Positions 18,279 through 28,371 of a DNA stretch of 64,000 nucleotides are shown here, one piece after another (the stretch's first letter is position 1; the number at the start of each line of letters is the position of its first letter). The position numbers and the translations under genes were made by a program. The notes beneath the pieces were generated by a model that did not search any database, was not told the origin of the DNA, and saw nothing but the letters and a program-made list of their open reading frames with translations. Source of the stretch: Luminiphilus syltensis NOR5-1B (GTDB taxonomy: Bacteria; Pseudomonadota; Gammaproteobacteria; Pseudomonadales; Halieaceae); the NCBI RefSeq assembly GCF_000158175.1, contig NZ_DS999411.1, forward strand, positions 543,009 to 607,008, written 5' to 3'.

Positions 18279-19706
18279 ATGACGATTGAAAACGAATTTG
18301 ACGGCACCCCTGGCCGCGCTGAAACCCGGCGCATTAGCCGTACCACGGTGCGTCCCATGTCCGCGTTGGATTTGCTTTCCCAGCGGGAGATGGCCAGCCT
18401 CGCGAACGCCAACGCCGCTATTCACGAGCTCTTTCGTCGCTGTGCACTGGCGATTCTCAATACCGACGGCGAGACCGATGACGCCCGCTCGGTTTACGAC
18501 ACCTATGCGGATTTTGACGTTAATGTGATCCCGGAACCCCGCGGTCTGAAGCTGGAACTCTTCAATGCGCCGGCTGAGGCGTTTGTCGATGGAACCATGA
18601 TTGCGGGTATCCGCTCGCACCTGTTCGCCGCACTGCGCGACATTGTCTTTACGGAACACAAGATCAATGAGCGGGAGACCTTCGACCTTTCCTCGGGCGA
18701 GGGCATCACCGATACCGTGTTCCGGATATTGCGCAACGCCGGCGTCGTCCGAAGTGATACCCAACCCGGACTCATCGTCTGTTGGGGCGGGCACTCGATT
18801 TCACGCACCGAGTACGACTATTCAAAAAATGTAGGCTACTCACTGGGGCTACGCGGTTTCGATATTTGTACAGGCTGTGGCGCCGGTGCGATGAAGGGCC
18901 CAATGAAGGGTGCCGCCATCGCCCACGCCAAACAGCTCAAGCGCGATAGCCGATACGTGGGGATCTCGGAACCCGGCATCATCGCCGCCGAATCCCCCAA
19001 CGCCATCGTCAATGAGCTCGTCATCCTCCCGGATATCGAAAAGCGGCTTGAGGCCTTTGTGCGTGTTGCCCACGGCATCATTATTTTTCCGGGCGGCGTG
19101 GGTACCGCCGAGGAAATACTCTTTTTGCTGGGGCTCAAACTTCACCCCAGGAATGCGGATATCGAGCTGCCGCTGATCTTTACGGGACCCGCGGAAAACA
19201 GCGCGTATTTTGAACAAATCGACACTTTTCTTCGGATGTGCCTCGGCGATGACGTGGCCGAGCATTACCAGATTATTACCGGGGATCCCGCGAACGTCGC
19301 TCGCGCGACCAGGACTGCGGTCAAGGCGGTACGTCGCCAGCGAATCACCCACAGTGAATCTTTCAGCTATTGCTGGAATCTCCACATCCCTGATGAACTG
19401 CAGCAACCGTTTATTCCCACCCACGACAACATGGCGGGATTGAAACTGCACCGGGATCAACCACAACACCTGCTTATCGCGGAACTCAGACGAGCGTTCT
19501 CAGGTATTGTTGCAGGCAACGTGAAAGACTTCGGCGTGCGCGCTATCGAAGCCCATGGACCCTATCGGCTGCACGGGGAAGGCGAGATTATTGATGGGCT
19601 CGCCGGTCTTCTGCACGCCTTTGTGCGCGATGGGCGTATGAAAATCGACCCGGGTACCTACAAACCCTGCTTTGAGCTCGCCGCAGGCAAGCCAGAGGAT
19701 ACCTGA
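18279..19706 (+). CDS. ppnN: Pyrimidine/purine nucleotide 5'-monophosphate nucleosidase PpnN (YgdH)
   Basis: A 475-residue LOG-family nucleosidase that splits nucleoside monophosphates into base and ribose 5-phosphate; the E. coli enzyme is activated by (p)ppGpp. An N-terminal DUF4478-like part (SALDLLSQREMASLANANAA) leads into the LOG core, with CTGCGAGAMKGPMKGAAIAH (197-216) and FPGGVGTAEEILFLLGL (270-286). A C-terminal DUF3412-like region follows. It is about 20 residues longer than the E. coli protein at the N terminus. A start at Met27 (18357) would begin right at the conserved part. No ribosome binding site is visible for either start. Confidence 0.93.
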   Translation: MTIENEFDGTPGRAETRRISRTTVRPMSALDLLSQREMASLANANAAIHELFRRCALAILNTDGETDDARSVYDTYADFDVNVIPEPRGLKLELFNAPAEAFVDGTMIAGIRSHLFAALRDIVFTEHKINERETFDLSSGEGITDTVFRILRNAGVVRSDTQPGLIVCWGGHSISRTEYDYSKNVGYSLGLRGFDICTGCGAGAMKGPMKGAAIAHAKQLKRDSRYVGISEPGIIAAESPNAIVNELVILPDIEKRLEAFVRVAHGIIIFPGGVGTAEEILFLLGLKLHPRNADIELPLIFTGPAENSAYFEQIDTFLRMCLGDDVAEHYQIITGDPANVARATRTAVKAVRRQRITHSESFSYCWNLHIPDELQQPFIPTHDNMAGLKLHRDQPQHLLIAELRRAFSGIVAGNVKDFGVRAIEAHGPYRLHGEGEIIDGLAGLLHAFVRDGRMKIDPGTYKPCFELAAGKPEDT

Positions 19707-19901
19707 GCAGTCAGGCCAACCCACCGCTTTGTAATCGTGGCGCTTGCGACTCAGTCACTGATGGCAGCGCGCGCACTACGAGGCATGAGGGGACGGAGAA
19801 CTTTGGCGCGCTACCCGAAGCGATGAATCACCCGGTTCATGATGGCTCAGGTAGTAGGCTTTCCCCGGACATCCAGCCGCACACACCGGTGTGATACCGC
19901 T

Positions 19902-21740
19902 TCAGCCCCTCGCTTCAACGACCGCCAAAAAGGCCTGGGCATACTTGGCACACTTGCGATCACCGACGCCGGAAATGGCGGCGAATTCGTCGACGCTGCG
20001 CGGACGCTGCTCACAAATCTGTTGTAGCGTTTTATCGTGAAAAATAATGTAGGGCGGAATCCCCTGTGCCTCCGCCAGCTCCCGTCGACAATCCCGCAGC
20101 GCCTCCCACAGCTCGACATCGACGTGCTCGGGTAGGGGTGTTTTCGTGGTGCGTTTGGACGCGGAGGGTTTGGGATCCTTGCGCAGTTGCACTTCGATCT
20201 CACCGCGAAGTACTTCGACCGCCGTTTCCTGCAGGCGCAACGCGCCGTAACGGGCTTCGTCTACTGTCAGAAAACCGCGGGCAACCAACTGCCGGATTAC
20301 CGAGCGCCAGGTCCGCGTATCCAGCGCGTCACCGACCCCGAAAGTGCTGAGTCGATGGTGGTCGTTCTGAAACACCTTATCGTTCTCAACACCGCGCAAG
20401 ACATCAATCAGATGATTCACACCGAAACGCTGGCCTGTTCGGTAAACCGCCGATAACGCCATCTGCGCGGCCTCGGTACCATCCCAGGTCGGCACCGGCG
20501 TCAGACAGGCATCACAATTGCCGCAGGGCTGCGGCATGTCCTCATCGAAATAGGCCAGCAAGGCCTGACGACGACAGGAGGTGATCTCACACAAGCCCAG
20601 CATCGCACTGAGTCGCTGCTGCTCCCGACGCTTGTGTTCTTCGCTACCCTGTGAGGTATCCAGCATTTGGCGCAGGGTAATTACATCCTGCAAGCCATAA
20701 ACCATCCAGGCGTTGGCGGGAAGTCCATCGCGGCCAGCGCGGCCGGTCTCCTGATAATAGGCCTCTACCGTTTTGGGCAGATCGAGGTGGGCGACAAAGC
20801 GCACATCGGGCTTGTCGATGCCCATGCCAAAGGCAATGGTCGCCACTATGATCACGCCCTCCTCGCGCAAAAATCGACGCTGGTTCTGAGCGCGCTCCTC
20901 CGCCGGAAGGCCGGCGTGATAAGGAAGCGCCTCAAAGCCCTGATCGGCGAGCCAAGCGGCGGTTTCATTCACGCGTTTGCGCGACAGACAGTAAACAATA
21001 CCGGCATCATTCGGGTGCTCCTGCTGCAGGAAGCGCAATAACTGGGCCCTTGGGTTTTCCTTCAACGCGATCTGGTAGCAAATATTCGGCCGATCAAAAC
21101 TCGAGTAGAACTTTTGCGCGGTCTCCAGATTCAGTCGGCGCTCTATTTCTTCCCGGGTACGGGTATCGGCGGTCGCGGTGAGGGCGATTCGCGGCACGGT
21201 TGGAAACCGCCGGTGCAACTCGCTTAACTGGAGGTAGTCCTCGCGGAAATCATGCCCCCACTGGGACACACAATGCGCCTCATCGATCGCGAACAGCGCA
21301 GGCTCCGTCGCCTGCAACAGTTCCAACATTCGCGGCTGCAACAGCCGCTCGGGCGCGACGTAAAGAAGATCCAACTGGTCACCCAGCCAGGCCCGCTCGA
21401 CCGCCTGGGCGTCCTCCCCGCTCAGGCTGGAGTTCAGGTAAGCCGCCCGCACCCCGAGCTGCTGCAGGGCCTCGACCTGATCCTGCATCAGCGCAATCAG
21501 CGGTGAAACCACTATCGCACAACCGGGTCGTAGTAACGCGGGAATCTGGTAACACAGGGATTTGCCGCCCCCGGTGGGCATGATGACCAACGCATCTTCA
21601 CCCGACACCAGACAGTCAATAATCGACTGCTGGGGCGTTCGGAATTCGCCATAACCGAATACCCGCTGCAGCACGTCCAGTGCCGGGGCGTTTTTTGTGT
21701 CGCTGGCGGATGATGACGGGGTATCAGACGGGGAATTCAT
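19902..21740 (-). CDS. recQ: ATP-dependent DNA helicase RecQ
   Basis: A 612-residue 3'-5' helicase for recombination and fork repair, close to the 609 residues of the E. coli protein. Helicase motifs include [15 protein letters not shown] (Walker A, 56-61 core) and [13 protein letters not shown] (153 onward). The RecQ C-terminal zinc site is seen in [10 protein letters not shown] and CGNCDAC, and the HRDC domain is at the end ([20 protein letters not shown] ... [12 protein letters not shown]). An N-terminal Ser/Ala/Asp-rich extension of about 18 residues is not part of the core. It is convergent with ppnN across about 195 bases without a clear terminator. Confidence 0.96.
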   Translation of the reverse strand: MNSPSDTPSSSASDTKNAPALDVLQRVFGYGEFRTPQQSIIDCLVSGEDALVIMPTGGGKSLCYQIPALLRPGCAIVVSPLIALMQDQVEALQQLGVRAAYLNSSLSGEDAQAVERAWLGDQLDLLYVAPERLLQPRMLELLQATEPALFAIDEAHCVSQWGHDFREDYLQLSELHRRFPTVPRIALTATADTRTREEIERRLNLETAQKFYSSFDRPNICYQIALKENPRAQLLRFLQQEHPNDAGIVYCLSRKRVNETAAWLADQGFEALPYHAGLPAEERAQNQRRFLREEGVIIVATIAFGMGIDKPDVRFVAHLDLPKTVEAYYQETGRAGRDGLPANAWMVYGLQDVITLRQMLDTSQGSEEHKRREQQRLSAMLGLCEITSCRRQALLAYFDEDMPQPCGNCDACLTPVPTWDGTEAAQMALSAVYRTGQRFGVNHLIDVLRGVENDKVFQNDHHRLSTFGVGDALDTRTWRSVIRQLVARGFLTVDEARYGALRLQETAVEVLRGEIEVQLRKDPKPSASKRTTKTPLPEHVDVELWEALRDCRRELAEAQGIPPYIIFHDKTLQQICEQRPRSVDEFAAISGVGDRKCAKYAQAFLAVVEARG

Positions 21741-21847
21741 GCGGCGTACTTTAGGGTTAGCTCCGCATGAATGCCACTCTCACCCGCATCAAATACCCGT
21801 TGATCCCAAAAATGAGCGTTCAACTCATCGTCAAGGAAAATGCGTTG

Positions 21848-22642
21848 TCACTGGCGATCGCGAACAACGCGCTGCTTCACGCTGCCATCGGTAATGGTCG
21901 CGCCGTTATCAATAACGATCTCGGACCCGTTCATCAGTACCGACTCGTCCGATGCGAGGTATAGCACCATGTAAGCGATGTCATCCGGGTGACCCGACGG
22001 ATTGCCCCGTTCCACTTCCTGCTCGCCGCTACGCCGTTCGCGCTCCTCGCGCAGCCCGCGCACCATCGCCGTTTCAATTCGCCCCGGATGGATCGAGTTA
22101 CAGCGAATCGGCTCCCCCGCCGCCGACGTTCCCGCCGCAATCGACTTGGTCATCGAGCGGATCGCGCCCTTCGCCGCGGAGTAGGCAAACACATAAGGAA
22201 AGCCGCCAATGGCCGTCACCGACGACATATTGATGATTGAGCCACTCCCGCTCCCGGTATTACGCATGGCGGGCAAGCCATATTTGCAGCCGAGAAAGGT
22301 ACCCTCGCTGTGGACCTGCTGCACCCTGCGGAAATCCGCCAAAGAGGTCTCCTCTACAGACCCTGCGACCACAATTCCGGCGTTGTTCACGAGGACGTCA
22401 AGCTGACCGAAGGTGGCGACCGTTTTTTCGACCACCGCCTGCCACGATGCCTCGTCCGTCACATCGTGGGACAACTTCAGCAGCGTGTCGGCCGCTTCAT
22501 CGAACTGCTGATCGAGTTTGGAGACTTCCAGGTCAGTAGCCGCTACCCGTGCACCCTCCGCCAGCAGCATTCGTGTAATGGCCTCGCCCAGCCCCCCCGC
22601 CGCTCCGGTGACAATGGCCACCTTACCTTTGACTCTATCCAT
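21848..22642 (-). CDS. Short-chain dehydrogenase/reductase
   Basis: A 264-residue classical SDR, NAD(P)-dependent. The Rossmann motif TGAAGGLG spans residues 12-19, Asp37 after the second strand suggests NAD preference, and NNAG is at 86-89. The catalytic set is Ser140/141, Tyr154 and Lys158 in YSAAK. It resembles the cyclopentanol and hydroxysteroid dehydrogenase group. It is the leftmost gene of a catabolic cluster that includes a TonB receptor, an acyl-CoA ligase, EthD proteins and a Rieske oxygenase. A terminator between it and the receptor suggests a separate transcript. Substrate unknown. Confidence 0.88.
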   Translation of the reverse strand: MDRVKGKVAIVTGAAGGLGEAITRMLLAEGARVAATDLEVSKLDQQFDEAADTLLKLSHDVTDEASWQAVVEKTVATFGQLDVLVNNAGIVVAGSVEETSLADFRRVQQVHSEGTFLGCKYGLPAMRNTGSGSGSIINMSSVTAIGGFPYVFAYSAAKGAIRSMTKSIAAGTSAAGEPIRCNSIHPGRIETAMVRGLREERERRSGEQEVERGNPSGHPDDIAYMVLYLASDESVLMNGSEIVIDNGATITDGSVKQRVVRDRQ

Positions 22643-22765
22643 GGCTCAATCCCGTTAATTCCCGGATCCACTCGGTTAAAAAGCAGATCGCTATTGGCAA
22701 AAAAAAGCGGAGCGCGGGCATCCTCAGACAACCAGCCTCCGCTTGGATAACATTCCTCGGTGCTC

Positions 22766-22800
22766 AAAAACGCCCGGCCGGTAGCAAAACCGGTCGGGCG
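22766..22800 (-). terminator. Rho-independent terminator of the TonB receptor gene
   Basis: On the minus strand an 11-bp stem, CCGACCGGT with CCGGCCGGG-type pairing and one G-T wobble, closes a TTTTGCT loop. It is followed by TTTTT (+ strand 22766-22770). It begins about 12 bases after the receptor stop codon and lies before the SDR gene, so it should separate the two transcripts. Confidence 0.85.
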
Positions 22801-22811
22801 CGCGTCAAACC

Positions 22812-24998
22812 CTAGAATGAATAGCCGAAACTAACCCCATACGTTCTGGGGGGTAGATAGGCCGTGAACGACGGGGTACCCAGAGCGAAGATGGTGGTGT
22901 AGCCCGATGATTTGACCAGTTCATCGTCGGCATTGCGGATGTAGGCACCAACGCGAACACCACTGGGGTGGTTGTAGTTCACGAAGGCGTTATACATGGT
23001 GTAGGAATCCTGATAATCAGGCCGCTCATTGAAGCTGGTGAGGTAGTACTCGTCCGAATACACCGCTTCGCCACGCAGGGTCAGATCGCCCCCCTTAACC
23101 GTCCAGGTGTACTCCGCCGCAATATTGGCGGTCACATCGGGCGCCTGAGGCAGCTGGTTACCCGAGAGATCCTGAGGCGGTGTACCGGGGAAGGTGGGGT
23201 TTTCGGATTCGAAATCCTCAAATTCCGCGTTCAGGATGCCCAGCGACGCATCGATCTGGAAGTTATCGGTGAGCAGCATTTTGGCTTCAAATTCGAGACC
23301 TTCAATACCGGCGTTCGCTGCATTTTCCGTCAGCGCACTGGCGTCGAGTACCTTGGTCACCTGCAGGTCTTCGTAGTCGTAACTAAAGGCCGTCAGGCTC
23401 AACTGCACCCGCTCATCCATCAGCGTCGCCTTCGCGCCGATTTCATAGCTGCGAATTTCTTCTTCATCGAACGAGGGCGCCAGGGCACCGACGGAGAAGC
23501 CGCCGCTCTTAAAGCCATCGGAGACGCTGGCGAAGAACATCCACTCATCGGAGGGCTGATATTGGATAATCCCTCGGGGTGAAACGTTGCTGAAATCCAG
23601 ATCACACTCGAGCGCATCGCAGTCACGCATAACGGTAACTAAAGGCGAATACTCGCCATTAATCTCGACGTCTTCGTAGGTATAACGAAGGCCAGCAGTG
23701 GCCGACCAGGCATCACTGAACTGGTAGGTCGCTTCACCGAAAACCGCATAGGAAGTGGTCTCTACATTGGCGCCATTAACAAACAGCAACACGGTACCGA
23801 CGCCATCATCGGGCGGATAGAACGGTGCCGGTGCCGAGGGCAGCAGGAAACCCTCCTTGGATACCGTGGCGATGTCGTTCTCTTCATTGAAATAGAACGC
23901 ACCCGCCAGCCAGCTGAGCTTGTCACCGTCGTAGGTGAGCTGGAATTCCTGGCTCCACTGCTCAGCTTCCTCCTCCCGGTTGGGGCCCGAGAAAACCACC
24001 ACGTTGGTGGCATCGATATCGGATTCAACGTTGACCTCGGTGTCGCGGAACGCGGTGATCGACTTGAACGTATAGTCGTCCATCTCCCAAACGGCGGTCA
24101 GGTCGGTACCAAAAATATCCCGTTTGTTGAGGATATCCCGCTCGGTATTGATGTCCCGGCTGCCAATGGGGAAGGCATCACCACCGAGTAATACACCGCC
24201 GAGCTCGGCCTCGGGGTTGGTCTTACCACCGAATTTCATGCCGTACATGCTGTCGTCCTGGTGGTAGTTTTCCACCACCCAATCGAGGGTCAGGTTGTCG
24301 CTGGGCAGGAAACGCATGGTTGCCCGAATCGCCTGGAGGTCCTGGGCATCGGTATCGTTACCCGAGAAAATATTCTTCGCCCAACCATCGTGTCGATCGG
24401 TACGAATCGCGATTCGTCCGAGCACTTTGTCCGAGAACAGCGGGCCGCTGATAGCCGCCTCAACCGTCGCCGAGTTGTAGTTACCAAAGCTGGTATCGAT
24501 ATAACCCGAGAGCTCCTCGGTAGGCCGGTTGGTGACAATATTCACAGCACCACCGGTCGCGTTACGACCGTATAGGGTGCCCTGGGGGCCGCGCACGACT
24601 TCGAGGCGATCCACATCAAAGAAACTAGAGGCAACCGCCATCGGTCGACCGATGTAGACGCCATTGACGTGCATGGCGACGTTGGCAGTTGTGCCGTTGT
24701 TCAAAATGGAGAAACCGACACCGCGGATCGTGGGAACGGCAGATCCCAGTCGTACGGCGAAGTTAACATTGGCCATCCCTTGCTGGGCGTCTTCCATATT
24801 GCTGACCATCGTCTCGCGCATGGCCTTACCGGTAACCGCCGATACCGACAGGGGAATCGTCTGCAGGGATTCTTCCTTTTTACGTGCGGTAACCACGACT
24901 TCCTCGAGGGTTACGCTTTGTGCCGCGGTATAGGCCGAGGTCGAGAATAAAATGGGGGCAATGGCCAGGGCCAGTTTGGTTTTGGGTATCGATCTCAT
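22812..24998 (-). CDS. TonB-dependent outer-membrane receptor
   Basis: A 728-residue receptor with a signal peptide (residues 1-26) and the TonB box LEEVVVTARKKEE right after it. The plug domain follows (VRGPQGTLYGRNATGGAVNI near residue 130), and the C-terminal barrel ends in aromatic GVSFGYSF. It resembles the large receptor group often found beside steroid, terpene or aromatic degradation genes rather than siderophore receptors; the ligand is unknown. A good AAGGAAA ribosome binding site precedes ATG 24998. The neighbouring acyl-CoA ligase and Rieske cluster suggest import of the organic substrate they degrade. Confidence 0.92.
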   Translation of the reverse strand: MRSIPKTKLALAIAPILFSTSAYTAAQSVTLEEVVVTARKKEESLQTIPLSVSAVTGKAMRETMVSNMEDAQQGMANVNFAVRLGSAVPTIRGVGFSILNNGTTANVAMHVNGVYIGRPMAVASSFFDVDRLEVVRGPQGTLYGRNATGGAVNIVTNRPTEELSGYIDTSFGNYNSATVEAAISGPLFSDKVLGRIAIRTDRHDGWAKNIFSGNDTDAQDLQAIRATMRFLPSDNLTLDWVVENYHQDDSMYGMKFGGKTNPEAELGGVLLGGDAFPIGSRDINTERDILNKRDIFGTDLTAVWEMDDYTFKSITAFRDTEVNVESDIDATNVVVFSGPNREEEAEQWSQEFQLTYDGDKLSWLAGAFYFNEENDIATVSKEGFLLPSAPAPFYPPDDGVGTVLLFVNGANVETTSYAVFGEATYQFSDAWSATAGLRYTYEDVEINGEYSPLVTVMRDCDALECDLDFSNVSPRGIIQYQPSDEWMFFASVSDGFKSGGFSVGALAPSFDEEEIRSYEIGAKATLMDERVQLSLTAFSYDYEDLQVTKVLDASALTENAANAGIEGLEFEAKMLLTDNFQIDASLGILNAEFEDFESENPTFPGTPPQDLSGNQLPQAPDVTANIAAEYTWTVKGGDLTLRGEAVYSDEYYLTSFNERPDYQDSYTMYNAFVNYNHPSGVRVGAYIRNADDELVKSSGYTTIFALGTPSFTAYLPPRTYGVSFGYSF

Positions 24999-25082
24999 AG
25001 TGGATTTCCTTGTTTATTAGTATCAATTTAACGTTGGATCTAACCTGGCACGATGGCCAATCACTGCTTTGCTACGGTACTG

Positions 25083-26672
25083 CTAGTCAATCACTCCCTG
25101 TGCTTTCAATTGATGTTCAAGATCATTGCGATCGATCTTGCCGCTGGTATTTCGCGCCAATTTCTCAAACGCAATGGAAATAAACTTTTTCGGACACTTG
25201 TAGCCGGCCAACTGTTCGCGACACGCGGCACGCAATTCATCGAAAAGGGTCTCGGTATCGCTCGTTGCCGCGGCAATAACGGCGACCGGCACTTCACCCC
25301 ATTGGTCATCTCGCGCTGAAATCACGACCGCGTCGTCGACACGATGATCCGCCAGCAGGACCGTTTCGATCTCGGCGGGATAAATGTTCTCGCCGCCCGA
25401 CTTGATCAGGTATTTGGCGCGACCGTAAAAATCAATCGATCCGTCCGGATTCTGGGTAAACAAATCGCCCATACGAAACCAGCCACCGGCAAAGTCCTTG
25501 GCGTTCACCTCATCGTTGTTCCAGTAACCGCTGAACAGCGTCGGCCCTTTGACAGCGGCTTCACCCACTTCGCCACGCGGCACATCGTTACCGTCGGGGT
25601 CAACAAGGCGAAAGGCGCACAGGGAGTTGAGCTGCTTGGACAACTTCTCGGGTTCCTCGCCAATGGGTATGGCGTGCCCGGATGCCGGCGCGATACCGGT
25701 CTCGGTGGCACCGAAGGTATTGAGGAAAGGCGCATTGATTCGACGGCTGATCATGGCCAACTGTTTTTTAGGTAGTAGATCGGCCATTGCACCGACGCGT
25801 TTCACGCCTTTGGGTTCGATATTTTGCGCGTCGAGGGCCTCTATGAGGCGATCGATGGTCGCAGGCACCAACAGTAGCCAGCTCAACTTTTCTGCACCGA
25901 TCGTCCGGGCAATAAATGCCGGATCAAAGCCGTCGGCGACAAAAACAGTTCCGCCCATCATCAGCGTTGACAGGCTGTGCTCCGACCCACCCATATGAAA
26001 CATCGGTGACCAGGCAATAAAGCCGTCCTCGGGAGTGGTATCGAGATCGGTGCGAAACAAGGTCATTCGGGCAATCAGTGCGCGCTGGCTGAGCAGCGCC
26101 GCTTTCGCAGGCCCCGTCGTACCGCTGGTATAGAGAATGAGCAACCCTGATTCGATATTCATTTCCGGCGCGCCGCGCGGCATCGTCGCCGTCGATGCCC
26201 AGCGACTAAAGCTCGCCTCCAGCGATACCGCCTTGATGCCGGTGCGCTCCGAAAGCGCGCCCGCCGCATCGGCAAACCGCTCCGAGTACAACAACAACGA
26301 TGGCGTCACAAGACGTACACACTGCTCGACCTCATCCGTAGACCCACGCCAATTCTGACAGGCAACGATCAGCCCCAGATATGCCGCCGCAAGGTGAAGT
26401 TCGACGTATTCGATCGAATTCTGGGCGAGGATGGCAACACGCTCCCCCCGCGCAAGCCCCATCGATTGCAACGCGTTGGCGACCGAAAGAACCCGTGCCA
26501 GGGTCTCGGCGTAAGTGAACACCCGCTCGCTATCCACCAGTGACCGCTGATCGGGGGTTCGGCCGGCCGCCTCGCGAAAGAGATCGAAGACGCTGAGACT
26601 TCCGGCCGCCATGACATAGGCGGGAGGGCAGTAGTCGGCGGGCGGCAGCGATGCCGAAGAACTATCCGCCAT
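25083..26672 (-). CDS. AMP-dependent acyl-CoA synthetase (fatty-acid/aryl-CoA ligase family)
   Basis: A 529-residue ANL-superfamily ligase that would activate a carboxylic acid to its CoA ester. The P-loop is YTSGTTGPAK (181-190), an FGATETG motif lies near residue 330, GDLFTQNPDGSIDFYGRAK near 410, and the catalytic Lys is in NTSGKIDRND near the C terminus. It lies 84 bases upstream of the TonB receptor on the same strand, so import and activation of one compound are likely linked. The substrate is not predictable from what I can see; an aryl, terpenoid or steroid side-chain acid would fit the neighbours. Confidence 0.9.
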   Translation of the reverse strand: MADSSSASLPPADYCPPAYVMAAGSLSVFDLFREAAGRTPDQRSLVDSERVFTYAETLARVLSVANALQSMGLARGERVAILAQNSIEYVELHLAAAYLGLIVACQNWRGSTDEVEQCVRLVTPSLLLYSERFADAAGALSERTGIKAVSLEASFSRWASTATMPRGAPEMNIESGLLILYTSGTTGPAKAALLSQRALIARMTLFRTDLDTTPEDGFIAWSPMFHMGGSEHSLSTLMMGGTVFVADGFDPAFIARTIGAEKLSWLLLVPATIDRLIEALDAQNIEPKGVKRVGAMADLLPKKQLAMISRRINAPFLNTFGATETGIAPASGHAIPIGEEPEKLSKQLNSLCAFRLVDPDGNDVPRGEVGEAAVKGPTLFSGYWNNDEVNAKDFAGGWFRMGDLFTQNPDGSIDFYGRAKYLIKSGGENIYPAEIETVLLADHRVDDAVVISARDDQWGEVPVAVIAAATSDTETLFDELRAACREQLAGYKCPKKFISIAFEKLARNTSGKIDRNDLEHQLKAQGVID

Positions 26673-27096
26673 TACCCGACCTCACTTCTGGTGATGCAGA
26701 TCAAGACAATGATGCCCCGCGCGCAGGCACGGCGACGACCGCGACTCACGGCGTTCACCGGTTGCATTAGCACGTGCGCCCTCTCCCCACGCTCCGGGTG
26801 GACGGTAAAAACGGTCTGATTCGCTGTACGTACATCCCGGGAAGGACCTTTTATAAGGTTATTATTATTACTTGTTTGCAACAAGCGAGTGAAAGAGTAT
26901 CCGAATGCAACGCCTGTCGCAATAGTGTTCAGTTTGCCACCTTCGCGATCAAGGTATAACACAAAAGATACCGGGACCGGCCAATGCCCGCGCCGGCATG
27001 ACGCTGTTCAGTCGCTAATGGCCCCCTGCGGGACACCCTCGCAACCTATGCACAAGGGATGCACCAGGGGGTCAGCGCGATAGGTCGGCGCCCCGA
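26673..27096. other. Regulatory gap upstream of the acyl-CoA ligase
   Basis: About 425 bases. An unsupported frame runs through part of it on the minus strand. The notable items are an AT-rich stretch (26850-26890) with TATAAAA on the minus strand and the perfect 6-3-6 palindrome CTTGTT-TGC-AACAAG at 26871-26885. These look like a promoter-operator for the ligase-receptor transcript. No gene was recognised. Confidence 0.45.
26871..26885 (-). promoter_or_regulatory. Perfect palindromic operator candidate
   Basis: CTTGTTTGCAACAAG has perfect 6-base arms and a 3-base centre. It lies about 200 bases before the acyl-CoA ligase start, beside an AT-rich -10-like region on the minus strand. This arm and spacer size fits a TetR, MarR or GntR dimer site. 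No cognate regulator gene is adjacent. Confidence 0.4.
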
Positions 27097-27492
27097 TCAG
27101 GATGCCGCGAAGTCTTCCGGGACCACGATATAACGACTCACCAGGTCATCGCGCAGCTCCACCCACCCGAGAAAGCGCAGCTCCTTCCCCGACGGGCCAA
27201 CCACACGGCCTCGAAACGCGCCGGAGTTACCGGTGACGATCGTTTCATCGACCTTGTGTTTGATTTGGATGATCTGGGTCTCCTTAACGCGGACCCGCAT
27301 AAAATCGAGCAACGCCTGGCGTCCGCTCAAGCGATCGGTTTGCCGGGAATCGTGGCCGTCGTGGGCCCACACCTGGGTGTGCTGCCATTCCATATCGGGG
27401 GTAAACGCCATTACCGCGCCATCGGGGTTGGCCGTATCCACGTTATCAAAGTAACAGCCCTGCAAATGGGCCTTCAGTGCTTCCGGGGTCAT
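27097..27492 (-). CDS. SnoaL/NTF2-like protein
   Basis: A 131-residue single-domain protein of the NTF2-like superfamily, which includes steroid isomerases, polyketide cyclases and ring-hydroxylating dioxygenase beta subunits. Features are the N-terminal helix and the FTPDMEWQHTQVWA strand, followed by a curved sheet to the C terminus. The start has AAGGAG 9 bases upstream. It ends an apparent operon with two EthD proteins (17- and 19-base gaps). Given the Rieske alpha subunit nearby, it might act as an isomerase or a small partner subunit, but no catalytic residue can be assigned with confidence. Confidence 0.75.
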   Translation of the reverse strand: MTPEALKAHLQGCYFDNVDTANPDGAVMAFTPDMEWQHTQVWAHDGHDSRQTDRLSGRQALLDFMRVRVKETQIIQIKHKVDETIVTGNSGAFRGRVVGPSGKELRFLGWVELRDDLVSRYIVVPEDFAAS

Positions 27493-27509
27493 TGTACTTA
27501 CTCCTTGGC

Positions 27510-28352
27510 TTATCGGTGGTAAAAGGGGGCGGCGGCGGACCGGTCGGGCAATACCACCACGGTCTCGTCAACCTCGACATAACACCAGTGGTCAAACCAT
27601 TCGGCCTCGATGGGGCGAAGCGCATCATGCATAGTGCTCCGCCAGTCGACAAAGTGTTCGGGCGTGGTAAACCACAACTCTGCATAGCCATCCCAGCGAC
27701 GATGAAAATCCAGCTCACGCTCGGTGGCCTGCGGGCTAAACACTGAGGAGCCCGGCGGGTAAAAGTCGGTCTTTACATCGGTAAGCTGTGGAAAGTTGAC
27801 CGTGTATCCCAGTAATCCCGGGGCAGCGCGAACCTGATCGGCATACTGGGTGCACCAGGCCGATCTGAATTCGTGATCGCTCACGCCTTCTTTCTTTCGG
27901 CCCAGCTGTACCAGTTTGAACACCTTGTGCTCCGGGCGGCGTACGGGTAATACGACGTGCTCATCAACCGCGAACGATAGTGGCGGTGTGGAATACAGAA
28001 AAGCCTCATCACCGCCGAGGTCCAGGAGCCGTTCGTCGCGCTCAAGCCCGGCGGGGCCGGGTCTGTCCTGGACCAGCGCTCGGGCGGCGCGATAATCGGC
28101 AATGGAATCGAAGAAAAGCTGACTCAAACCATCCCAGTCGGTGGCGACGTCGTCTCTCTCGACACCCATTGGGCCGGCGATGGTATCGGCGATCCAGTCC
28201 TGTGTGCTGGACTCAGCGCGAATATTCACCAGATAGCCACGCAAACCCTTCAACCGGCGTACACAGGAACTGTGATACCCAATATGCGCGGCGCGGTAGT
28301 CGTCTCTACTCATGCCCCTCGCGCGACAGGTGAGGCTCGCGACCTTTAACAC
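27510..28352 (-). CDS. Two-domain EthD-like protein (downstream copy)
   Basis: A 280-residue protein with two EthD-type ferredoxin-fold halves. The first has MSRDDYRAAHIGYHSS and LRGYLVNI, and the second has VSDHEFRSAWCTQYADQVR and LLGYTVNFP. Each half is followed by a similar tail (VDEHVVLPVRRPEH and VDETVVVLPDRS). EthD domains occur in ether-degradation clusters and in aromatic or polyketide degradation, and their function is still unclear. The start is GTG with GGGAAG upstream. It is paralogous to the adjacent EthD gene 19 bases upstream. A heme- or substrate-handling role in the Rieske cluster is only inference. Confidence 0.8.
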   Translation of the reverse strand: MLKVASLTCRARGMSRDDYRAAHIGYHSSCVRRLKGLRGYLVNIRAESSTQDWIADTIAGPMGVERDDVATDWDGLSQLFFDSIADYRAARALVQDRPGPAGLERDERLLDLGGDEAFLYSTPPLSFAVDEHVVLPVRRPEHKVFKLVQLGRKKEGVSDHEFRSAWCTQYADQVRAAPGLLGYTVNFPQLTDVKTDFYPPGSSVFSPQATERELDFHRRWDGYAELWFTTPEHFVDWRSTMHDALRPIEAEWFDHWCYVEVDETVVVLPDRSAAAPFYHR

Positions 28353-28371
28353 GGTACAGTCTTCCCGGTGA

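Noticed and set aside
26672-26962. Minus-strand frame of 96 codons upstream of the acyl-CoA ligase
   Set aside because: It overlaps the ligase start, has a basic low-information sequence and no ribosome binding site; the region looks like a promoter.
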